From: Streptosporangiales bacterium
GTDB lineage: Bacteria > Actinomycetota > Actinomycetes > Streptosporangiales > Streptosporangiaceae
NCBI GenBank assembly: GCA_017882645.1
Contig: JADGPC010000211.1
Location: forward strand, 1-36,428
DNA: 36,428 nucleotides
Direction: 5' to 3'
In this document: positions 24,168 to 34,215 of the stretch, piece after piece
Numbering within the stretch: position 1 is the first letter of the stretch
Layout: the number at the start of each line of letters is the position of its first letter
Position numbers and translations under genes: made by a program
The notes under the pieces: model-generated
What the model was told of the DNA's origin: nothing
The model's input: only the letters and a program-made list of their open reading frames with translations
Database searches by the model: none

Positions 24168-26135
24168 TCACTTCTTGCGAGGGGCGCGCTTCGGGGCGTC
24201 GCCGACCCTCAGCACCACCATCGTGATGTCGTCTATGAGATTGCCTGCGGTGAATTCGAGCAGCCGCCGGCGCATCGCGGCCTCGAACTGAGCGGGAGGG
24301 AGCCCGGTCAGGCCGGCCAGCTCGTCGAGCAGCCGCGTCTGAAAGTAGGTCTTGTCCAGACCGCGCGCCTGAGTGAGCCCGTCGGTATAGAGGAACAGAA
24401 TGTCGCCCTTGCGCATCGTAAGCTCGTGCGTGCCGGGCTCGGCGTCGGCGAGCAATCCGAGCGGAAGTCCGCCGCCGCCCGGCATCTGAACCCGCCCGTC
24501 CGAGCGGATGACCGCAGCGCTCGGGTGGCCCGCGCTGCCGAGAACCAGGTGCAGGATCCCATCTCGCCAGTCCAGGTGCGCGATGCTGGCGGTCACGAAC
24601 CCGCCGCTCAGTTCCTCGGCCAGCAGGATCTCGTTGGCCCCGGACAGCACGGCGGCGGGGTCGGCGGTGCCGTGCGCGGTCACCCTGATCGCATGCCGCG
24701 CGGCGGCGGTGACGGCCGCCGCTTCCTCGCCCTTGCCGCAGACATCGCCGACGGACAGTCCCCAGCCTGCCGGGGTGCGGTAGACGTCGTAGAAGTCCGC
24801 GCCGATCTCGACGCCCTCTGAGGCTGCGATATAGGCCGCCGCGAGCTCGATTCCGGCGATCTCAGGCAGGCGGCGCGGCAGCAGGCTGGCCTGGAGGGCA
24901 TCGGCTACCTCGGTGCGCCGGCGGAACAGATGGTCGACCCGGATGGCGAGGGCAAGCTGCTCGCCAAGCTCGGCGACCAGGCCGAGATCGGCGATTTCGA
25001 AATGCCCCTCCCCGCCGCGCTTCGCCAGCGTGAGGACGCCGTAGCGTTTCTCGCCGTCGGTGATCGGAACCGACAGCACGGATGTCGAGCCAAGCAGCAT
25101 CAGCAGCGGGATGTCACCCGGCCCGGGGCCGAGTATTCCTGCGTCCTCGGCATGCGCGATCAGAACCGCCTGGCCAGATTCGTGGACCTGCTGCGGCAGC
25201 GAGCCTGGCGCTGGATTCAGGGCCGCGGCGGAGTCCCTGATGCCGGCCAGTCCGGGGCCTTCCGGCCCGATCACGAACTGGCGGCTGAGCCGCCCTCTGC
25301 GGTCGAGGTCGACGATGACCCAGGCCGCCAGCTCGCCGGCCAGCAGCCGGGCGCAGCGCTGCAGGATCATCGACTCGCTGAAGTTCTCGTTCTCCAGCAG
25401 GATCCTGGTCACGGCGGTCACGAGGTCCATCCGCTGAGTAATGGCCTCGATCGCCCTGGCCGGATGACCTGCCGCCGTCGCCCCGGTATCGGCACCCCGG
25501 CGAGAACTGGCCTTCGCCTTCGCCGCGCCCGCACCGGGCAGGTCATCGGTGCCTCCGGCTTCGACCGCCGCGCCGACCAGGTCGGTGACAGCCACGACTA
25601 GCCGGTCGGTGTCACCGCTGACGCTGACCAGGCCCATGGTCAGCAACCGGGGCGCCGCCCCAGCCGAGCCAAGCAGGCCGCACCTGACGCTGGCCTCCTT
25701 GCCGCTTCTGGCCACGGCGCTGAGCTTGGTCTCCACTGCGGCCCGGCTCTGCAGGGCGACGAAGGCCGTGAAGGGCCGGCCGGTCGCGTACCCCGGCTTC
25801 GACCCGAGCAGCTCGGCGGCTGACTTATTGACCCGCACCACGGTGCCGTCCCTGGCCAGCAGGAACAGCGGCACCGGCACATCGGAGAAGGCGGCGCGCA
25901 GCAGGCGGCGTTCCGCGCCGTCCGCGTCGGCGGAGCGCCCGCCGCCCGCCTGGCCAGGGTGAGCAGACGGCCCGGCGAGCAGGCCGATGGCGCCTTCAAG
26001 CTCGGTGAAGGCCGCGTCGAGTACCGCGCCCAGATCGGCAGCGGGCAGGCTCGCTGCCTGCCGCAGCGCCGCCTGGCGCTTCTCGAGCTCGGCAACCTGA
26101 CTCGACGCGTCGTCAGGCTCTGGCTTTACCGGCAC
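24168..26135 (-). CDS. PAS-GAF-SpoIIE/PP2C-type protein phosphatase
   Basis: PAS (PLFLLARDGTVVRVNKSAAELLGSKPGY), GAF (WVIVDLDRRGRLSRQFVIGPEG...VLSVPITDGEKRYGVLTLAKRG), PP2C (ASEGVEIGADFYDVYRTPAGWGLSVGDVCGKGEEAA...GDILFLYTDGLTQARG). Confidence 0.92.
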   Translation of the reverse strand: MPVKPEPDDASSQVAELEKRQAALRQAASLPAADLGAVLDAAFTELEGAIGLLAGPSAHPGQAGGGRSADADGAERRLLRAAFSDVPVPLFLLARDGTVVRVNKSAAELLGSKPGYATGRPFTAFVALQSRAAVETKLSAVARSGKEASVRCGLLGSAGAAPRLLTMGLVSVSGDTDRLVVAVTDLVGAAVEAGGTDDLPGAGAAKAKASSRRGADTGATAAGHPARAIEAITQRMDLVTAVTRILLENENFSESMILQRCARLLAGELAAWVIVDLDRRGRLSRQFVIGPEGPGLAGIRDSAAALNPAPGSLPQQVHESGQAVLIAHAEDAGILGPGPGDIPLLMLLGSTSVLSVPITDGEKRYGVLTLAKRGGEGHFEIADLGLVAELGEQLALAIRVDHLFRRRTEVADALQASLLPRRLPEIAGIELAAAYIAASEGVEIGADFYDVYRTPAGWGLSVGDVCGKGEEAAAVTAAARHAIRVTAHGTADPAAVLSGANEILLAEELSGGFVTASIAHLDWRDGILHLVLGSAGHPSAAVIRSDGRVQMPGGGGLPLGLLADAEPGTHELTMRKGDILFLYTDGLTQARGLDKTYFQTRLLDELAGLTGLPPAQFEAAMRRRLLEFTAGNLIDDITMVVLRVGDAPKRAPRKK

Positions 26136-26217
26136 TAGGTGTCCTATTCTCGTCGCGGCACTTCAGGCCCACTAGATCAGTCATGCGTCGCGAGCGTCCA
26201 GTGCCGGCTACGTCGGG

Positions 26218-26846
26218 TCAGGTGTGATGTCGCCACCGGCGCCCGCCGGGCGGCCGGCCGGGCCCGCTGAGCCGCTCGATCGCTGCAGCGGCGAGGTCAG
26301 CGATGTGAGCCAGGACGCTCAGCTCAAGGAACGTCACGTGCGGCTCGGTGCGGCGGCGCACGATGGTGATCGCGCCGACTGATGCGTCATCGACCGAGAC
26401 CGGGCCCACGGCGTAGGATCCGGCGCCGAGCGCCTCCACCACGCGACGGCCGTCCGGAAGGATGCCAAGCTCGGCCGGGTCCGCCATCGAGGCCTGGACG
26501 AGCGGCGTGCGCTGGGTCATAGCCGACGCGATCAGCGGGCAACTGTGCACCGGCAGCTTCGCACTGCCGCCGCGAGATCGGGCTCGTGGCGGCTGCCGGC
26601 GACCGATCGGGAGCCCGGTCCCCACGGAGCCAGGTCGACGATGACCCAGTCAGCAAAGCGCCCGGTCAGGGCGTCGGCGGTACCGGCCTGGAGATCCCGC
26701 TCGGCGGTCGCGGTCGCGGTCGCGGCCACGGCCGCGCCGCCCGCTGCCGCGAAGGCATCGAGCGCCGTCGTCCACGCGCGGACCCGCTCTGCGGGCCATA
26801 CGTATCCTGCCGGGAGGTTCATCTTCCTTCTGACCTGGATCTGCAC
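26218..26846 (-). pseudogene. GAF-domain protein split by a frameshift near 26540-26575
   Basis: Upstream frame: ...RFADWVIVDLAPWGPGSRSVAGSRHEPDLAAAVRSCRCTVAR*. Downstream frame: ...CPLIASAMTQRTPLVQASMADPAELGILPDGRRVVEALGAGSYAVGPVSVDDASVGAITIVRRR. Together they make one GAF domain. Confidence 0.7.
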
Positions 26847-26937
26847 TGGTCGCCCGCCCGCCGGGCTGCCGTCCGTTGGACGGCCGGCGGGCTGGCAGCG
26901 AGCCGCAGCTACCCCGGGCCTGCTCGGGGAAACAGGC

Positions 26938-27678
26938 TCAGCCGCGCTCGAGCTCGTGCGACTCGACGATCCGCCTCGCGACCTCGGTGACCTTGATCTG
27001 GCTGGTCTGCGAAATCTTCCGCATCCGCCGCAGCGCCTCGTCAGCGCTGCAGCTGAGGCCGACCATCAAGATCCCCTTGGCCTGATCGACCACCGCCCTG
27101 GAGTCAGCTCCCTCGCTCAGCTGGCGGACAGTCCGCTGCGCGGCGTCATAGTCCGAGGTGTTGCGCATCACCGCACTGCCGAAAGCGATCAGCAGTTCGC
27201 CGATCGGCACTCGCTCGGGGTCGAGCACCCGGGGCCGGGTGGCGTACATCGTCAGCGTCAGCGCGAGCGTTCCTGACCCATGCACCAGCGTGAGCGACGA
27301 CCGGACTCCCAGTGACAGCGCCCTGCTCGCGTACTCCGGCCACCGCGTCTCGGTCAGCGTGTCCGGGCAGCTGACCTGATTGCCGGCCGCGAGCGCCGCT
27401 ATCACGGGCCCGCGCCGCCAGGCCTGCTGGACTTCGGCGAGCTCGGACAGGTCAGGATGGCTGGCCGCGGTAATGGCCGGCTCGCTGTCGTGCCACAGCA
27501 CGGACGTTGCGCCCGAGCAGCCCGGCACATGCCGGGCCGCGAGCTCCACCAGCCGGTGCATGGCCCGCGACTCTGAGGCACTCGCAAGGGTCAGCAGTTC
27601 GCCGGCGGCCTGCGCGAGGTCCGCGCTCAGGTCCCCTGACTCCGCTTCAGACACCGCCACCTCGTGCGCGCGATTCAC
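26938..27678 (-). CDS. GAF-ANTAR domain putative antitermination regulator (start uncertain; ORF open to 27816)
   Basis: C-terminal ANTAR: RTVRQLSEGADSRAVVDQAKGILMVGLSCSADEALRRMRKISQTSQIKVTEVARRIVE. GTG 27678 candidate start. Confidence 0.85.
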   Translation of the reverse strand: MNRAHEVAVSEAESGDLSADLAQAAGELLTLASASESRAMHRLVELAARHVPGCSGATSVLWHDSEPAITAASHPDLSELAEVQQAWRRGPVIAALAAGNQVSCPDTLTETRWPEYASRALSLGVRSSLTLVHGSGTLALTLTMYATRPRVLDPERVPIGELLIAFGSAVMRNTSDYDAAQRTVRQLSEGADSRAVVDQAKGILMVGLSCSADEALRRMRKISQTSQIKVTEVARRIVESHELERG

Positions 27679-27850
27679 GTCCGATAACAACCACCATCTA
27701 CTATTTTGGCGGACCACCGCCACAGCGGGAAATAGTCTGGCCACGGTCCTGCACTCCGGGTCGGGCGATCCGCCGGGAGGCTGCTCCCCCTGCAATCCGC
27801 CGATTGCCCTCGACAAGGCACTATCCCACCGTCACGAGTAAGCTCCCTCG

Positions 27851-29074
27851 ATGAACCGACCCGGCGAGACCGCCCGAGGGATTCACGGAATGCTCCAGCT
27901 TGCCACAGAAGGCACCGCCGACGAGGTGGTACCTGTACTCCTGATCGAGGATGACGAGGCCGACGCCATCCTCGTGCGAGAGTACCTGCACGACGCCGGC
28001 CTCGGCGTCTCGCTGTCCTGGCAGCAGAGCCTCGCCGCTGCCACCCCGGAGCTCGCGGCCGGCCCGGTCTGCGTGCTTCTCGACCTCGGGCTGCCGGACT
28101 CAGTGGGATTTGAGGGGCTGCGGCATGTACTGCGCCTGGCTCCCGACGCTGCGGTGCTGGTCCTGACCGGGGCCAGCGACGCGTCGCTCGGGATCGCCGC
28201 CATGACGGCTGGCGCGCAGGACTACCTGGTCAAGGGTCAGGTGGACGGAGCGACGCTGAGCCGGTGCATCAGGTATGCGATCGAGCGGAAGCGCGCCAAC
28301 GACTCGGCCCGCAAGCTGCGCGAAGCCGCGATGAGGCAGGCCGAGTACGCCAGGCTCGAACGCGGGCTGCTACCGGTTCCGATCCTGGACGACGAGAACC
28401 TCTTTCATTCGCTGCGCTACCAGCCGGGCCGCGATCAGGCGCTGCTTGGCGGCGATTTCTACGACCTGGTTCAGACTGGTGACGGCACGCTGCACGCCCT
28501 GATCGGCGATGTCTGCGGTCACGGGCCTGACGAGGCGGCGCTGGGTGTCTGCCTGCGGGTCGCCTGGCGGACGCTGGTGCTGTCCGGCCACGAGCCAAGT
28601 CACACGCTGAATTGCCTGCAGGAAGTGCTGATCCGCGAACGGCACCGGCGCGAGGTGTTCGCTACCGTGGCGACGCTGAGCATCGATGTGGCGACGGGCG
28701 ACGGCGTCATGCACATCGCCGGTCACCCGCCGCCGGTCTTGCTCGGATCGCTACCGTCCGCCCTCGGCGACGGACGCGCCGGGCCGCCGCTCGGACTGTT
28801 CGACGAGGACTGGCCGGAGGTGCCCGTCTCGCTCGGCCAGGAATGGGCGCTGATGCTCTACACCGACGGGCTCATCGAGGGCCGCGGCGGATCCGACCGG
28901 CGGGTGCTCGGCCCTGAGGGGCTGCTCGACCTGATCGCGGCATCATCGCCCGGGCCAGCTGTTCGTGGGTTCGAGGACACGCTGGCCGAGACGCTGCTCA
29001 AGACCGTCGAGCGGCTCAATTGCGGGCCGCTTGCCGATGATGTCGCGGTGATCATCATCGGCCGGCACGCGTGA
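27851..29074 (+). CDS. Receiver-SpoIIE/PP2C phosphatase response regulator
   Basis: REC VPVLLIEDDEADAILVREYL...CVLLDLGLPDSVGFEGL; PP2C QALLGGDFYDLVQTGDGTLHALIGDVCGHGPDEAALG...LMLYTDGLIEGRGG. Confidence 0.92.
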   Translation: MNRPGETARGIHGMLQLATEGTADEVVPVLLIEDDEADAILVREYLHDAGLGVSLSWQQSLAAATPELAAGPVCVLLDLGLPDSVGFEGLRHVLRLAPDAAVLVLTGASDASLGIAAMTAGAQDYLVKGQVDGATLSRCIRYAIERKRANDSARKLREAAMRQAEYARLERGLLPVPILDDENLFHSLRYQPGRDQALLGGDFYDLVQTGDGTLHALIGDVCGHGPDEAALGVCLRVAWRTLVLSGHEPSHTLNCLQEVLIRERHRREVFATVATLSIDVATGDGVMHIAGHPPPVLLGSLPSALGDGRAGPPLGLFDEDWPEVPVSLGQEWALMLYTDGLIEGRGGSDRRVLGPEGLLDLIAASSPGPAVRGFEDTLAETLLKTVERLNCGPLADDVAVIIIGRHA

Positions 29075-30669
29075 CCGATCAGCTGGCCAGGACCGCGCCG
29101 GCGCGCGCCGCTCAGGACGGCCCGTCCACCGTCCGGGCCAGGACCCGCCATACCTTCAGCGAGGGAACCTGGTCACTCAAGCGCAGGCTCGGACTGGCCT
29201 TCACCGTGGCCGGCGCGGTGTTCGTCATCGGGAGCGTGCTCGGCGGGCTTGCGCTCAACGCCATGGTGAGCGCGGTCAACCTCCAGGTCAACCGGCTCGA
29301 CCCGGCCGCGCACAGCACCAGCTACCTGCTCACCTCGCTGGTCGACGAGGAGACCGGCGTCCGCGGCTACATCATCAGCCGCCAGCAGTCCTTCCTGGCG
29401 CCCTACCGGCAGGGTGTCCGTCAGACGGCCAGCTATATTTCCGAGCTGCACAGGCTCGTGGATGCCTATCCGGCGCTCCGGCCCCGCCTGCACGCCGTCG
29501 AGAGCCAGGCCAACCTGTGGCGCAGTCAGTACGCGGAGCCCGCGATCACGACCATCATGGGTAAGAAGCAGGTCCCCGCCGCGCTTGAGACGACGGGCAA
29601 GCTCGACTTCGACCGGCTCCGCGCCGACATCGCCAGCCTGAATAGGGAGATACTCTCCGAGCGCGCCGCAGCGCTCCGCCGGCTGCACGCGGCCACCACC
29701 GCGGTGATCGTCGTGGCGATCACCGGCGCGATCGCGCTGATCGCCGCCGCCGCCGCGGCCTGGGCCGCGATGAACGCGTGGGTCACCAGGCCGCTGGCCC
29801 TGCTCGGGAACGAGGCGCAGGTCGTGGCGTCGGGCGGGCTCGACCATGAGCTGAAGGTCAGCGGCCCGCAGGAAGTCATGGAGCTGGCGGCCGACGTGGA
29901 GGCCATGCGTCGCCAGCTGCTGGCCAGCCTCGACGACCTGTCCTACAAGGCCACCGAGCTCGAGCGGTCCAACCGGGAGCTCGAGCAGTTCGCCTACGTC
30001 GCCTCGCACGACCTCCAGGAACCGCTGCGGAAGGTGGCCAGCTTCTGCCAGATGCTGGAATCCCGGTACGCGGGGCAGCTGGACGACCGCGCCCACCAGT
30101 ACATCGCGTTCGCCGTTGACGGCGCCAAGCGCATGCAGCTGCTCATCAACGAGCTGCTGACGTTCTCCCGGGTCGGCCAGCCAGGAACCGTCCGCGGTCC
30201 CGTCGACCTGAACACCGTGGCCAGCGAGGCCGCGGACCGGCTGGACGCCACGATCGCCGACACCGACGCGGAGGTCGTGGCCGGGGAACTGCCCACCGTG
30301 ACCGGCGACGCGACGCTGCTGACTCAGCTCTTCCAGAATCTCATCGCCAACTCGATCAAGTTCCGGCAGCCGGACGAGCGGCCGCTCGTCCGGATCACGG
30401 CCGAGCGCAAGGACGGGTACTGGGAGTTCGCGTGCCAGGACAACGGGATCGGCATCGCTCCGGCGCACGCGGAGCGAGTCTTCGTGATCTTCCAGCGGCT
30501 GCATCCGCGGGACGCTTACCCCGGAACCGGCATCGGGCTTGCGCTGTGCCGGAAGATCGTCGATTTCCACGGCGGGACCATCTGGGTGGATACCGGCGCT
30601 GATCCAGGATCAGGCACTACGATCCGGTGGACAATTCCCGAGTCGGACGAGCTGAAGGAGGCCACGTGA
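29071..30669 (+). CDS. CHASE3-HAMP sensor histidine kinase
   Basis: CHASE3 [30 protein letters not shown] region [62 protein letters not shown] start overlaps the upstream stop (GTGA). Confidence 0.92.
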   Translation: MTDQLARTAPARAAQDGPSTVRARTRHTFSEGTWSLKRRLGLAFTVAGAVFVIGSVLGGLALNAMVSAVNLQVNRLDPAAHSTSYLLTSLVDEETGVRGYIISRQQSFLAPYRQGVRQTASYISELHRLVDAYPALRPRLHAVESQANLWRSQYAEPAITTIMGKKQVPAALETTGKLDFDRLRADIASLNREILSERAAALRRLHAATTAVIVVAITGAIALIAAAAAAWAAMNAWVTRPLALLGNEAQVVASGGLDHELKVSGPQEVMELAADVEAMRRQLLASLDDLSYKATELERSNRELEQFAYVASHDLQEPLRKVASFCQMLESRYAGQLDDRAHQYIAFAVDGAKRMQLLINELLTFSRVGQPGTVRGPVDLNTVASEAADRLDATIADTDAEVVAGELPTVTGDATLLTQLFQNLIANSIKFRQPDERPLVRITAERKDGYWEFACQDNGIGIAPAHAERVFVIFQRLHPRDAYPGTGIGLALCRKIVDFHGGTIWVDTGADPGSGTTIRWTIPESDELKEAT

Positions 30670-31112
30670 CCAGCGGCGATCCACCGGTCATGATCCAGAT
30701 CCTGCTCGTCGAAGACGACCCTGGGGACGTGCTCATCACCAGGGAAGCCTTCGCCGAGAACAAGGTGCGCAATCATCTCAGCGTGGTCTCCGACGGGGAG
30801 ACGGCGATGTCCTTCCTGCGAAATGAGGGCGATTTCGCCGCTGCGCCGCGGCCGGATCTCATCCTGCTCGACCTCAACCTGCCCAGGAAGGCGGGGCATG
30901 AGGTACTTGCCGAGATCAAGTCCGACGTCGACCTGCAGCGGATTCCGGTTGTCGTGCTGACCACCTCCGATGCCGAGGAGGACGTACTGCGCAGCTACGA
31001 CCTCCATGCCAACGCCTACGTCACCAAACCTGTCGATTTCAGCTGCTTCCTGAACGTGGTCCGGCAGATCGACGAGTTCTTCGTCTCGGTGGTCAAGCTT
31101 CCTGGCCGGTAA
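30666..31112 (+). CDS. Rcp1-like single-domain response regulator
   Basis: [48 protein letters not shown]...[23 protein letters not shown]...YVTKPVD. GTG start overlaps the kinase stop. Confidence 0.92.
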   Translation: MTSGDPPVMIQILLVEDDPGDVLITREAFAENKVRNHLSVVSDGETAMSFLRNEGDFAAAPRPDLILLDLNLPRKAGHEVLAEIKSDVDLQRIPVVVLTTSDAEEDVLRSYDLHANAYVTKPVDFSCFLNVVRQIDEFFVSVVKLPGR

Positions 31113-31209
31113 CTGAATCAGCCGCTGGCCGGGATTACCTCACCGGATCGCGGGAAGTGCAGACCAGCCGCCGCACGGCGCGGTGCAGGGCGCTGACTCA
31201 GGGTTCGGG

Positions 31210-31719
31210 ATGAGAACAACGGACGACGACAGGAACGAGTCCCCGCAGCAGCGGGATGACCGCAATCTGATGGAACTGCTTCAGGAGCTGCGGGTCGCTG
31301 GGCTCGGCGTCCAGGTACTGTTCGGGTTCTTGCTCTCGCTCCCGTGCACGAACAGGTTCATCAAGCTCAGTCAGTCCCAGCGCGGGCTGTACGTCGCGGA
31401 CCTGCTGCTCGCGGCCCTGTCGACCGCGCTGCTGCTCGCCCCGGTCGCCTATCACCGCCTTGTCTTCCGGCAGCATCTCAAGGAGCGGCTGGTCAGGATG
31501 GCCAACGGGATGGCTATCGCCGGCCTGGTCGCCGTGGGGCTGGCCGTGACCGCAGCGGTGCTGCTGGTGGTCAGCTTCGTGGCCGGCGGCGCGCCCGCCG
31601 TCATCGTCGGCGTCTTCCTCGCCAGTCTCATCACCGCGCTCTGGTTCGTGTTCCCGCTGGCCCGCCGCGAGGAAGCTGAGGAGTCGCGTGCCTCGGGTGG
31701 ACGTACCATGCACCAGTGA
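31210..31719 (+). CDS. DUF6328-like membrane protein
   Basis: NLMELLQELRVAGLGVQVLFGFLLSLPCTNRFIKLSQSQRGLYVADLLLAALSTALLLAPVAYHRLVFRQHLKERLVRMANG. Confidence 0.75.
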   Translation: MRTTDDDRNESPQQRDDRNLMELLQELRVAGLGVQVLFGFLLSLPCTNRFIKLSQSQRGLYVADLLLAALSTALLLAPVAYHRLVFRQHLKERLVRMANGMAIAGLVAVGLAVTAAVLLVVSFVAGGAPAVIVGVFLASLITALWFVFPLARREEAEESRASGGRTMHQ

Positions 31720-32582
31720 CCGCAGCGAACCGGGCCGGGACGAGCCACGCTGAACTGGCCGGGCTGCTCAGGCGCTGGAGCGACGACCTGGCCGCGTGGG
31801 CTATCCCTGCGCACATCCTCGCGGCGGTGCCGGACTCTCCCTGGGTGCTGCCTGGCCAGGTCTTCGCCCGGCGGGCGGACAAGCTGGCCGCCGAGCCGGC
31901 CGGCCCGTCGTTCGAGCAGGCCTGGGCGGCGCTCGACCCCCCCGGGACCGTGCTGGACGTCGGCTCGGGAGCCGGTGCCGCCTGCCTGCCGCTGCTGGCT
32001 CGCACCACCAGCCTGACTGCGGTCGATGCCGACGAGCGGATGCTCGCCCTGCTCGCCGAGCGGACCGACGCGCGGGGTGCGCGGGCTCGCCGTGTGCACG
32101 GCCAGTGGCCGCAGGTCGCCCCCGAGGTGCCCGTCGCGGATGTCGTCACCTGCCATCATGTCCTTTACAACGTTCCTGACCTGGCTCCCTTCGTGACGGC
32201 TCTGACAGGTCATGCCGGGCGCCTGGTCGTGGTCGAGACCGCCAGCTCGCATCCGATGACCTCCCTGAACCAGCTGTGGCTGAGATTCCACGGCCTGCGC
32301 CGGCCGGACCGCCCGACCGGAGACGACCTGCTGGCGATCCTGCGGGCCATGGACCTGGACATCTCGTGCCAGCGATGGCAGCGGCCAGGCGGTCCTGATT
32401 ACGAAAGCTTCGGCGAGCTGACCGACGTGACCCGCCGGCGGCTGTGCCTGCCGGCGGAACGGGCCGGCGACGTCGCTGACGCGCTGATCGAGGCCGGCAT
32501 CGATCCGCTGCATCCGCTCGACCTCGGCTCTTCCGGCCGGGATGTCCTGACCATCTGGTGGAAGGGCGGCGGGCAGAATTAG
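31716..32582 (+). CDS. SAM-dependent methyltransferase
   Basis: VLDVGSGAGAACLPLLARTTSLTAVDADERMLALLAERTDARG...VADVVTCHHVLYNVPDLAPFVTAL. GTGA overlap with the upstream gene. Confidence 0.88.
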   Translation: MTAANRAGTSHAELAGLLRRWSDDLAAWAIPAHILAAVPDSPWVLPGQVFARRADKLAAEPAGPSFEQAWAALDPPGTVLDVGSGAGAACLPLLARTTSLTAVDADERMLALLAERTDARGARARRVHGQWPQVAPEVPVADVVTCHHVLYNVPDLAPFVTALTGHAGRLVVVETASSHPMTSLNQLWLRFHGLRRPDRPTGDDLLAILRAMDLDISCQRWQRPGGPDYESFGELTDVTRRRLCLPAERAGDVADALIEAGIDPLHPLDLGSSGRDVLTIWWKGGGQN

Positions 32583-32595
32583 CGCACTGGCGGTA

Positions 32596-32657
32596 CTAGC
32601 CGACTTCGGGGAGCTAGCCGGCTTCGGCGGGCAATCCGGCCCGGGGCTAGCCGATTT
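32596..32657 (+). repeat. Three direct CTAGCCGRYTT repeats upstream of the LCP gene
   Basis: CTAGCCGACTT (32596), CTAGCCGGCTT (32614), CTAGCCGATTT (32647). Confidence 0.6.
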
Positions 32658-32719
32658 GGCTGCTCGCACGTCTTGTTGTAGAGACGATAGGACAGCGTGA
32701 CGACGGTGAGGCACCTTTC

Positions 32720-34180
32720 ATGACCGACTGGCCAGACGACTGGTTTCGCGACCCCGCGGCGGGAGCGAAACAGCCAGGTGACGGGTCCGAATCCGGGCCA
32801 GGAACCGCGGGAACCGGAAATGCTGGCCCGGCTAATGCCGAGCCCACCGTGCAGCTCCCTTATCGCTCGCCGGGAGGCGGGCCGGCGGCACCGCTCGGCC
32901 GGCCGGCCGGCGCCGCCTCGGTGACCAGGCCGGGTCAGCGCCGCCCAGGATCCGCTGGGCCGGCCGCACGCCCCGGCCGGCCTGGACCTGGCGGGGCCGG
33001 CGGAGCTGGCGGACCGGGCGGACCCGGCCGACCCGGCGGACCCGGCGGACCCGGCGGACCCGGCGGACCCGGCCTACCGCCCGGCAGCTGGCCAGCTCAG
33101 CCTGCCGCGCGCACGCCGAGCCGGCCGGCCCGGCCGCCGCTGATGCCGGGCGCCGGTGCCGGCGGGCGGGGACCAGGCGGCTACTCCGGCCAGCCCGGCT
33201 GGCGGCGGTGGCTGCGGCCGCGGCCGATCTTCGCCCTGATCGCCGTCCTGCTCTCCCTCGCGATCGTCGGCAGCATCGCCACGTACTTCTACATGGACTC
33301 CAAGCTGACCAGGAAGAACATCCTCGTCGACTACGCCGGCCGGCCGGCCCCGGGGGCGGGCCAGAACTGGCTGATCACCGGATCGGACAGCAGGCAGGGC
33401 CTGAGCCGCAAGGAGGAGCGAAAGCTGGCCACCGGACACGACATCAGCGGCCGGCGTTCCGACACGATCTTGGTCTTGCACCTGCCGAGCAACGGCGGCC
33501 GGCCGGTACTGGTCAGCCTGCCCCGCGACTCGTACGTGCCGATCCCTGGCCATGGCTCGGACAAGATCAACGCCGCGTACGCGCTGGGCGGGCCGAAGCT
33601 GCTCGCCGAGACCGTGCAGAACGTGACCGGGCTGCATATCGATCACTACATGGGGATCGGGTTCGGCGGCTTCGTCCGGGTCGTCGACGCGATCGGCGGC
33701 GTCCGGCTGTGCCTCAAGGCTCCGCTGGTCGACCCGGCCGCCGGCCTGCACCTGCACAAGGGCTGCCAGGTGCTCAACGGCGCCGAGGCACTCGGCTTCG
33801 TCCGGTCCAGGCACAACTTCGCGACGCAGGACCTCCAGCGGATCCAGAACCAGCGGCTCTTCCTTCGTGCTCTGCTCCGCAAGCTGACCAGCGCCGGCGT
33901 CCTGGCCAATCCGTTCGCCGCGCTGCCGGCCGCGTCCGGCGTGGCCGGCACGCTCACCGTCGACAGCGGGACGCACCTGTACCAGCTGCTGAAGGTGGCG
34001 TTCGCGCTGCGCAACCCGATCACGACGACCGTACCGATCGGCAACTCGAACTACGTCACGCCGAGCGGGCAGGATGCGCTGCTGTGGGACCGCACCCAGG
34101 CGCTGCAGCTCTTCCGCGACCTGCGCAACGACCAGCTGGTACCCAAGAGCCTGATCACCGGATCTAAGCAGGCGGGCTAG
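32720..34180 (+). CDS. LytR-CpsA-Psr (LCP) family protein with Gly/Pro-rich cytoplasmic N-terminus
   Basis: TM FALIAVLLSLAIVGSIATYFYMDS; NWLITGSDSRQG; RRSDTILVLHLPSNGGRPVLVSLPRDSYVPIPGHGSDKINAAYALGGPKLLAETVQNVTGLHIDHYMGIGFGGFVRVVDAIGGV; GAEALGFVRSRHNF. Confidence 0.93.
   Translation: MTDWPDDWFRDPAAGAKQPGDGSESGPGTAGTGNAGPANAEPTVQLPYRSPGGGPAAPLGRPAGAASVTRPGQRRPGSAGPAARPGRPGPGGAGGAGGPGGPGRPGGPGGPGGPGGPGLPPGSWPAQPAARTPSRPARPPLMPGAGAGGRGPGGYSGQPGWRRWLRPRPIFALIAVLLSLAIVGSIATYFYMDSKLTRKNILVDYAGRPAPGAGQNWLITGSDSRQGLSRKEERKLATGHDISGRRSDTILVLHLPSNGGRPVLVSLPRDSYVPIPGHGSDKINAAYALGGPKLLAETVQNVTGLHIDHYMGIGFGGFVRVVDAIGGVRLCLKAPLVDPAAGLHLHKGCQVLNGAEALGFVRSRHNFATQDLQRIQNQRLFLRALLRKLTSAGVLANPFAALPAASGVAGTLTVDSGTHLYQLLKVAFALRNPITTTVPIGNSNYVTPSGQDALLWDRTQALQLFRDLRNDQLVPKSLITGSKQAG
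33008..33075 (+). repeat. Degenerate 9-bp tandem repeat (GGCGGACCC) in the LCP N-terminus
   Basis: Encodes GGPGGPGRPGGPGGPGGPGGPG. Confidence 0.85.
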
Positions 34181-34215
34181 GCCGGCCGACTGCGCGCCGG
34201 TGCTGCTCGCGGCGA

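Noticed and set aside
26701-26732. CGGTCG hexanucleotide run
   Set aside because: Short coding low-complexity (Ala/Thr) tract; not a meaningful repeat array.
29173-30570. 465-aa minus-strand ORF opposite the CHASE3 kinase
   Set aside because: Shadow ORF with no domain signature.
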